Below, one piece after another: positions 56,410 to 64,000 of a stretch of 64,000 nt of DNA. This DNA is from Euptelea pleiosperma. Lineage: Eukaryota > Streptophyta > Magnoliopsida > Ranunculales > Eupteleaceae. The position numbers were made by a program, and so were the translations under genes. Within the stretch, counting starts at the first letter, position 1. Each line of letters opens with the position of its first letter. The notes under the pieces were generated by a model that ran no database searches, was not told where the DNA came from, and saw only the letters and a program-made list of their open reading frames with translations. The stretch spans positions 3,169,259 to 3,233,258 of the forward strand of contig CM068553.1 in the NCBI GenBank assembly GCA_035048495.1. The letters run 5' to 3'.

Positions 56410-57469
56410 AAGATGGTCCACCAGGGCTGACAGCATCACTGAAATATATAATATGTATATCATGATGAATCCTCGTACAAAATTCATTTGAGTCCACATT
56501 GGCGGCGCACGTTAGAATTTTGTGAGTGGGCAGGTATGAGGGTGAGAATTTCTGGTTTATAACGACCATTAACTACCATCTCCTATTTGCTTTCGCTCGG
56601 TCTCCCGTTCCGCCTAAACGGCTAAACCCCCCTGGCCACCTTCAATGCATTTAATCTCTCTCATCCTTTTTGGGCGGTTGGGAACTCGGGATCTGGGGGA
56701 GGTGTCATGACTCACGAGTCCTGAGGAAAGGAGCTTAGGAACGGAACCTTTCATCTTGGTGGTTGAGGTTTAGATCACGATCAGACGGCGATCTTGTGGC
56801 GGGGTCCCACCGCTTAATTCTAAACTTCATCAGGGTGAGCCCAGCGTCCATGGTGACTATGTTGGTCCATGCCTCATGAGCATGTCATCCTTAGCATCCA
56901 TCCAGTAAATCCTCATAATTTGTGGGTTGTGAATCCCAAAGACTCCCCCAACCAACAGCTTGGACATGAGAAAGTTAGTGACAGCAGGAGAAAAAAATTG
57001 CTGGGCCCAGGGAATTTCAAAATTTAAAGTTTCCCCTCCCCCCAAAAAGTGCCATTTGGAGCTTAGTTTAGGGACCTTGTAGATGTTTGGACCATGGTTA
57101 TAAATCAGTAATTATACTGATTTTTGATATTGATACGTAGGTTGGGGTGGACAAAATATCTATAAGGTAAGTGGGCCCTAAAGAGTACTCCACGTGGCTT
57201 TTTGGAGGGGGCATAAACACGGGCTCGTGACAGCAGCACAGCCCATTCCTAAAAAGTACATGATGACATCTTAACAGAGAGTCTAAGGACAAAAATAGGA
57301 TTCGTGTTGCCGACCTCTAATAAATGCGACGATGTGTAAAGATAATGCTGGTCAAGGGATATTAAACCCTAAACGCTTTTTCATCACTGTTATTATCATC
57401 ACTAGGTCTACGTGGCCCTTGTCCCTAGGTCCAGATCACTTGTGATCCTCGAGATTCACCGACCTCCCC
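56410..57469. other. Intergenic interval with a decayed MITE
   Basis: 57000-57240 contains decayed D-like and shared-core words (GGAATTTCAAAATTTAAAGT, AATCAGTAATTATACTGATT, CTCCACGTGGCTTTTTGG). The rest, including a GC-richer stretch at 56620-56820, shows nothing recognisable. Confidence 0.45.
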
Positions 57470-57705
57470 CGTTACATTATGTACCGTTAAAATGCCAGAA
57501 AAATGGCCGTTATTTTCTGGAAAATTTCATGAAAAAACAACGGCCGTTATTTCCATTATTGAAATTTTGTATTTCAAATTTCAAAATTTGAATTCCAGCG
57601 CTATTTTCTGTTTTTGCCCGAGCGTTACAATTCACTAGAATGGAAAAAACGGTAACGTCCCCAATTCGTTACTGTTATAACGGCCCCTTTTAAACCTTGG
57701 TCTAA
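57470..57705. mobile_element. Family C element
   Basis: TTATGTACCGTTAAAATGCC at the left, CGTTACTGTTATAACGGCCC with CTTTTAAACCTTGG at the right. Inside are ATGGCCGTTATTTTCTGG and ACAACGGCCGTTATTTCC. Confidence 0.65.
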
Positions 57706-58181
57706 ACCCTTGGGTGGATCATTTGCCAATGATTGTGCGCCACATATACCCATCTTTGCTTTTAAAACCAAATCCTAAACCGTGTCTATGTGGCCTGCAA
57801 TCATTGGGTGCATGATCGTCGCTTAAAAAATCTCAATCTCGCCGTTGAAAAAGTTCATACCATATAGTGACCAGATGGGACCTGTACCACCAAAACCCGA
57901 GTCCATACAACATACCATATAGTGCCATGTGACACTCTTGTAGGCCCAGTGACCCATGAATGTTTGGTCCATTACTTGGTGGACCTACATACCAAAAGTC
58001 AATGGGCCAATGGAGTGCCTCGTGGCGTTGTTTTGGAAATCGTATACTAGATTTTTTCCTCACCCCCTCTTTCATCCCAATAGATCTCTACCTAGGGGAA
58101 AAGTTCAGCACAGATCCAATCTTAACAGGGGTTTGAACTTTGAATTCTGCGATGATGGCCCAGAAAACCATTTCTTGTTTA
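57706..58181. other. Spacer with a single MITE arm
   Basis: 57905-58010 holds one arm of a shared-core element (GTGACCCATGAATGTTTGGT, GGTGGACCTACATACCAAAA). No gene. Confidence 0.45.
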
Positions 58182-58937
58182 TCTATATAACAAAACACAG
58201 CGGTTGTCTCCCCCTCTTATAGGCTTCATATATTCAAGGGCCCATATCAACCCTTACATAAAATAAATTTAGACGGTTGGATTAATTTAACAGGGATATT
58301 GTCTCCCCAATTATACCCCTCTTATTGGCTTCACAAAAGATCTTATCCCCCAAATGGAATATGGATCTCAACCACTCACACCCAATTTTAGGAAATGTTT
58401 TGTAGGGGAGCACCGAGGGCACGGGCAACCCACTATACATCTATATAACAAAACAGAGAAGTCACTTATCCACCCTCTTATCGGCTTCACAAAAGATAGC
58501 CGAGATCTTAGCACCCCAAATAGATGGTGGATCTAGTTATAAACAATTTTTAGTTTCACAATTAATCAAACTGATAACTGGTACCAAAACCAGCTAAAAT
58601 GTAGAACTCAACAGTGAAAATGGATGGTCCAGAACTTTCCAACTTGTACTCCACTTTTTATAAAGCTAGAAATGTGGGAAAGGGTTGATTTTTTTTTTTT
58701 TTAGGTAAATATCAATGTCATCTGTTCTCCCCATCTGACCCCACGGTCATTTGTCAATTTTATTTGTCAAAAAGCATCTATATAACAAATCAGCTCAATT
58801 GTCTCCCCCTCTTATAAGCTTCATATATAGATATGGCTGAGATCTTATCTGCAATTGGACAGTGGATCTCAGCCACTCACACCCAATTTGGACAAATGCT
58901 TTTTTGGAGAGTGCCGAGGGCACGGGCCACCCACTAG
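58182..58937 (+). mobile_element. Cluster of non-autonomous Helitron-like elements
   Basis: Three 5' ends TCTATATAACAAA, each preceded by A, occur at 58182, 58440 and 58777. The last copy ends GTGCCGAGGGCACGGGCCAC then CCACTAG before T at 58937: a GTGCC/GGCAC hairpin about 10 bases before CTAG, which fits the Helitron 3' rule (hairpin, then CTRR, inserted between A and T). The first copy ends similarly near 58435 but with CTAT. The second is broken after about 58530. The copies share GTCTCCCC, CTCTTAT-GGCTTCA and GGATCTCA-CCACTCACACCCAA. No helicase is present. Confidence 0.75.
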
Positions 58938-59029
58938 TTTGTAAACATATCTTGACCTTATATATTAGTCTGATATAAAATTATTAATGCTTTTTGACTT
59001 ATAAAATGACACACTCATAAGTATAAAAG

Positions 59030-59270
59030 ACTAACCAAAAAATCCACAATTTCTAAAAATTTTAAATCTATCCAACATGGACATAAATTTAACAGTGAAA
59101 CTAGATGCTGAATTTTTTTTTCAACTTAGCAATCTACTTTTCAAAGGCTACAAATTTTGGAATGGGCTGATTTCTTGTGAGGTTGATATCCATGTTGAGA
59201 AAAATATCATCACCAAAAATCAGGCCCTAACTCAGTTGCATGTGATTCCATGCATGATTCATTTTATGAG
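59030..59270. mobile_element. Family A-related half element
   Basis: GGAATGGGCTGATTTCTTGT, ATCCATGTTGAGAAAAATAT and CATCACCAAAAATCAGG are arranged as in the right half of family A-like elements. The 59759-60000 copy is close. Confidence 0.45.
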
Positions 59271-59284
59271 TCACAAAAGCATGT

Positions 59285-59640
59285 GTCATCAGGGGACAAT
59301 TTGACAACAATTTTGGTGTACCCACATGGATGATGAATCAAAGGCTGATTTTTGGTGAGGATGATCTCCTCGCCATATAGATCATCCCTACAAAAAAAAA
59401 AAAAAAAATCAGCCCATTCTGAAATTTCTAACCCCGTCAAATGCAGTTTTCAAGTTAGTGGTAAAAATATACTGTCCATAATTCTTCAACTTGTAAACCA
59501 AGCTACGAATATTGGAATGATTTCAATTTTTGTCAGGATGATCTCCTCAGCATAGAGACTATCCTCACCAAAAATCATGCCATTCCAAAACTTCTAATTT
59601 ATATATTGGCCTGCGCCAATTTTTGTCCCTGATCCTGACT
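59285..59640. mobile_element. MITE family A
   Basis: The left end TCATCAGGGGACAATTTGAC and the right end CCAATTTTTGTCCCTGATCC are inverted. Inside, CATGGATGATGAATCAAAGG, GGATGATCTCCTCGCCATAT and the matching GGATGATCTCCTCAGCATAG arm. Confidence 0.75.
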
Positions 59641-59758
59641 ATATATATATGAAGTTAATAAACATTCTAACAGCATGTCTACAACATCAAGAAGGTTGCA
59701 ATTTCAACTGATGCGACACATAAAAGACCTTTTCTTTAGACGTGGATCCAACATGCAG

Positions 59759-60000
59759 ATGAGTTAAGAGCTGATTTTTGATGAGAATGATCTTCTCACC
59801 ATGGAGATCATCCTCACTAAAAATCAGTAATTTTTAAAACTTCTAACCCTATCAAATATGGACCTAAATTTAACGGTGACATGGATCAAAAAAATTTCAA
59901 TTTGCAATCCACTTTTCGCAAGCTGCAAATGTTGGAATGATCTGATTTTTTGTGTGGTGGTTATCCATGTTGAGAAGAATATCATCACCAAAAACAAGCA
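59759..60000. mobile_element. Family A-related element
   Basis: GAGCTGATTTTTGATGAGAA with ATCTTCTCACCATGGAGATC at the left; GATCTGATTTTTTGTGTGGT with AATATCATCACCAAAAACAA at the right. Ends decayed. Confidence 0.5.
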
Positions 60001-60470
60001 CGTGGCCCCACATCCATTAATGATTCTATTAGTAAGAATAGCATGAGTCATTCTATCCCAGCCCTATATATATATATACATTCTAACAGCATGTTTACAA
60101 CATCAACAAGGTTGTAAGTTCAACTGACGCGACACATATAAGATCTTTCTTTAGATTCTCTTCAATGTACAGAATAGTTTCAATGGAAATCCCAGCACCA
60201 TGTGGAATCTAATAGACCACAAACTAATAATGCCCCCAGAGAGCAACTTACAAGTTAAAAATCAAAGACACCTCCATTCAGGTCAGAACAGCATCCCTCA
60301 GTACGCTGTCCCTCTTTAGACCAATCGGTTACATGTCTGCTGCCCTGCTTGTACGACCTACCTGTGTCAATGTTAGGAGTAATTTCGGGCTGGTAATATT
60401 GCCAAAATTACTAATCAAGTGGGAGATTTAAAAAAAAAAAAAACCGGTTGCAAAAACACGGGTTCCTTGA

Positions 60471-63400
60471 TCAGCCTGCAGCCACAGCATCGGCCCTGGG
60501 ACTTGATTCTAAGAGCTGATGCAGCTTGGCTCCAGAATTTTTTTCATGGGCCTCACTCTCCCGTTGTGTGCTTCTAGTAACAGGCCCTGAATTGTCTACT
60601 CTGGACAAGAAGTTCTCAGTGCTGATGGGTGGGGTTGCCTGTGCTTCCATCTCATTGGAAACCATTTCTCCTGCCCGTTCTAACTGTGCATTTTTCAGTT
60701 TCTCCTGCAAGATGAAACCATGTAAGTTCTACCTACACCTAAATGTGTTTAGTACACTATAACACACGTATCAGACCCAGGTTGGATAACAATAAACCTT
60801 GAGCTGCAATTTCCACCACTGGAATGTGATGAACGCCACCAGAATATGAGGAACCACATCTAAAGAAGTGTATGAAGATGGGTACTATGTATCTCGCATG
60901 AGGAATGCTAAAAAGGTGGTGTGCAGATGCAACCCCGCAAAAAGAAAAGAACGAAAAAAAAAATACAAGGTGTGTTTTTCAAGGCAGTTTTTATCGTCTT
61001 TTGTGGGGTTGCATCTGTAAAACACCATTAAGGCATTGCTTGCTAGCATTCCCCATCTTACATATTTATATACAAAAATGACTAGTATCCACAGGCTGAC
61101 TGTATTTGCAAACTACCGGACAGTGATCCATGCAACTAAATGAGTAGTCACAATCTGTATAGGGCCATGGCCCAAACTCGCACCAATCTAGCCATACAAT
61201 TAATGGCATCTCCGTGAACTGTCAACAATGATTTCCCCAGATCGGTTTGGGATTGTCCAATACAAATTGTAGGCTATCATCCATTCTGGAGGGACCACGT
61301 GTACAGATATGAAACAGATAAGGAAGTTTCCCCTCTTATTGTTTGTCATACACTGGCTAGACTTTCATGTGGTGGACACAAATATTTGTGCCCTTGCTGT
61401 ACCATGCACATGACCAAGCTCTGCAACCATCTAAGCTATTCTCAGTCAGCTGACTAACTCTTGGATGGACTATGGCCCAAATATCATACCAATTTGATTG
61501 TCATAGCCATCATTAAGACCTTAACAAGGTTTATGGGCTAGGGAGAGATCCACACATCAAAGGCTAGGATTGCCCGATATATAAATGAGAGAAAGGAAAA
61601 CAAAGGAGTACCATTAATGCAGCATTTTCGAGCCTCAGTTTCTCTGAATTCTCTGTTAGTTGATTAATTTCAGACCTAAGGGCCAGATTCTCAGCATTCA
61701 AGGATTCAACTTTCACGGCGAGTTCTTCAGTCTCCGCCTGGAAGCATAAAATAACAATAAAAATAGACCCAGATGTGCTCATACAGACACAATGAAAGAT
61801 TTGAACAGATGGAGATAAATATATAAAAGAATAGGTGCATTCACATATTTCCCATACCTGCTTCCTCAACCTTGACCTTCTAGCAGATTCTCTGTTAGAC
61901 TGTTTCCTCCTCTCTCGTTTCAGCTCCCGCTCGCCCTGAGAAAATAAATACCAAATGGTGAAAGGTAAGATGAAGAAACTCTCATTTGACACCCAACACT
62001 GACAAACCACAGTCATAGGCATAAATAATTAAATAGCATTTCAGTTTGAGGGAAAAATTTAAGAATTATTTTAATATTTTATTCTTCAACATCTCTCCAC
62101 ACCAACAATGTTGCTCTTATGTAAATTGCTCACAGAAAAATGTGGAATCACCACCTTATTTTTCAACAAGTCAGAAACTGATGAACTATGCTTGGAACAT
62201 AAAAGCATTTTTTTTTTATATATAACCATATAAGAGAGTAGAAAAATAACCAACAGAAAAATACGACAAAACTAGAATTTTTTTAAAATGAAGCCAGCCG
62301 TGCAACCCCATCAGCACATGATTTGTATCGATACATACAAACATGGGGAGCAAACCTAAAAGTACTTTGCATTTGTTGCTTTGTGATCGATTGACAGGAA
62401 ATTCTAGTTAAAAATTTCATGGCTTATGTTTTGTTTTTCTATTGGCAGTCATATCTCACAAAGGGATAAATCCTGGTGCCACTCGGTTGAGAGACATAAG
62501 ACAGATATGGTGGGGGCACAGAGTAATCTTACCATGAAATGTATTCATTTTCGTAGTTAGTTACAGATGCATGCAATCCAATCAAACTGTTAAAATAGAA
62601 ACAACAGAAAGATTTCTAAGCTTGACACTGAGCACAAAGTAAAAATATATTAGTGAATCTATAAACTTTTATTTTATTTAAGTTGGGTTACCAGAATTAC
62701 ATATTGATTCAAAGTCTATGTGTGTTGATCCACTGAAAACTCAGTGAGTCAATCAGGTCCGGCCAAGCCCAAGTACTGAGTACAGACTAGAATTATATAA
62801 CCATACAGCTGGTCAATGAACTTGGTCCCACTCTTCCCAATATCAGCAATCTCTCCATTTAATCAGAAAAATTATTTAGAACATTGCCAAAAAACCCGAG
62901 TCCATATCTTTTAGAATTCCCATGATTAATGCCAAGGTGATCAAAAGCTGGCTGGAAGTTGGAACAGAAAAGAAGAACTAGGCCCAACAGCTATTCCTCC
63001 TAAAGCTTATTGATACCAAAAACTGATGCAAATTCACAAAAGACTTAGTAGCAAAAATAAGAGACAATATTTAGCAACAGAACAGAATGCACTGTACCTG
63101 TATCCAGAATTCGGAAGGTAAACCATCATGAGCTGGCATCTCTGCACCAGGTGCAGGAGGAAAAGCAGCAGCACTGGTCTTTGCTTTACCACTAGGAGAA
63201 GGTACAGTTCCTACTGGTTTCCCCACAAAACTAGAAGAAGCTACAGTAATCCCCAAAGACCCACTAGAAGCTGCATTTGTCTCTCCGCTGAGTACAGGAC
63301 TGGCCTGTGCATCAACTTTCCCATCCTTGCCTGTTTTCATAAAAAAGATTAAGCAAATGAACAAGTCAAAAATGAACTCATGCGTTTCTATTCATAAAAA

Positions 63401-63911
63401 TTAATATATGCAACAAAAAAATTCAAGAGATACAAGCAGAGCACTTTGGTTTTGTAAAGCTGACCAATAACCAGCTGATTCCTTTTCCAAACCAAAACCA
63501 GGTATGACAGCTAAATACTTGGGCCATATTTATTGACTGAAAACTCAAGGGAAAGAATGTCATAGCCCCAGATTCATTGTCTTATAATAATCACAGGTCA
63601 CTCAGGTAGACAAGGTGCACCATGGTCCTCAATCTTCCAGATCGATACACCACCTCTAGAATTGGAAGTAATTCAAAATCACACAACCAAATGCCCATTG
63701 AAGGGTATTCCAGGCCACTTGCAACATAAGAGGATGGCTTTCAAATGGGTGGCCCAGATTCCGGATTGACAAGCATGCCCCAGGGGTACAGCAGCATACT
63801 CGTGCCCATGGTTACAACGTTTTTTCGCTAGATTTAATGCACGGTGGAAAACTTTATCATACCTGTGGATGGCATGCCCTCGCAGCTTCTTTTGCTCCGT
63901 GTTTGGTCCCT
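60471..63911 (-). CDS. G-box-binding bZIP transcription factor (GBF type), 3' exons; 5' part outside window
   Basis: Five exons on the minus strand in gene order: about 63911-63863, 63330-63098, 61935-61858, 61737-61612, 60704-60471 (TGA). They read in one frame across all junctions. The first two give the Ser/Ala/Pro-rich region typical between the MFMR domain and the basic region (VASSSFVGKPVGTVPSPSGK, then LPSEFWIQ). The third encodes the basic region ELKRERRKQSNRESARRSRL with the invariant N-x7-R. The fourth is the leucine zipper, with heptad Leu/Ile in EELAVKVESLNAENLALRSE. The last is the C-tail (EKLKNAQLERAGEM). GBFs bind CACGTG G-boxes as dimers in the nucleus in light and ABA responses. 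The Pro-rich MFMR start lies to the right of the window. WIQG replaces the usual WIQD/N at the domain edge. The first exon border is uncertain by 2 bases. Confidence 0.92.
60902..61052. mobile_element. Small hairpin MITE (family H) in the bZIP intron
   Basis: GGAATGCTAAAAAGGTGGTG with CAGATGCAACCCCGCAAAAA is mirrored by CTTTTGTGGGGTTGCATCTG and TTGCTAGCATTCC. It lies in the intron between the last two bZIP exons. No TSD was fixed. Confidence 0.7.
61936..63097 (-). other. bZIP intron between hinge and basic-region exons
   Basis: Donor GTACAG at 63097 and acceptor TTTTCTCAG at 61936. AT-rich, with no gene or complete repeat recognised inside. Confidence 0.8.
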
Positions 63912-64000
63912 CTTAACAGAAGATGGAAGATCATAATAAAGATGTGAGATTTTAGACCTATAAAAATTAAATGAATAAGATGGATGAAATAAAGCATCGA

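Overview
This is nuclear DNA from a flowering plant. The evidence is the gene content (NDR1/HIN1-like protein, LRR receptor-like kinase, G-box-type bZIP factor, plant-type exosome subunit), GT-AG introns up to about 4.5 kb, L1-type LINE remnants and a very dense load of MITEs. The lineage cannot be fixed from sequence alone. The long introns and nested MITEs suggest a large-genome, non-grass angiosperm, which is a guess.

Six protein-coding loci are supported. From left to right they are: an isolated first exon of a ubiquitin-conjugating enzyme E2 (minus strand, 5486-5555); an intact single-exon NHL/LEA_2 membrane protein (minus, 11053-11775); a two-exon LRR receptor-like kinase with an atypical kinase domain (minus, 16743-23127); the complete 11-exon gene for exosome subunit RRP41 (plus, 35349-41079); the complete 8-exon gene for a glucose-6-phosphate 1-epimerase (minus, 47629-51997); and the 3' part of a GBF-type bZIP gene (minus, 60471 to about 63911, continuing past the window). 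A cluster of four initiator-methionine tRNA genes lies at 42721-43612 on the plus strand. The genes do not form a pathway; they are ordinary neighbours on a chromosome arm.

Between and inside the genes most DNA is transposon-derived. LINE pieces lie at 1-430, 15945-16167, in the kinase intron (18241-20650) and in RRP41 intron 5. Two tRNA-derived SINE-like insertions are seen, one with a clear target duplication. A small cluster has Helitron-type ends (58182-58937). At least eight MITE families recur (lettered A to H here). Several have clean target-site duplications (TSDs): 9 bp for family B and for the elements at 25662-26470 and 9931-10156 (Mutator-like), and 3 bp TAA/TTA for those at 4264-4615 and 15201-15486 (PIF/Harbinger-like). 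Insertions inside insertions give local relative ages.

The most unusual signals are: (1) a group of palindromic MITE families with different ends but one shared internal core; (2) the initiator tRNA array, in which two of four copies carry single D-arm changes; (3) a near-identical 0.6-0.8 kb tandem duplication inside the LINE within the kinase intron; and (4) an orphan E2 first exon. No prokaryotic, viral, CRISPR or defence-island feature was seen. All calls come from reading the sequence; no database search was run.
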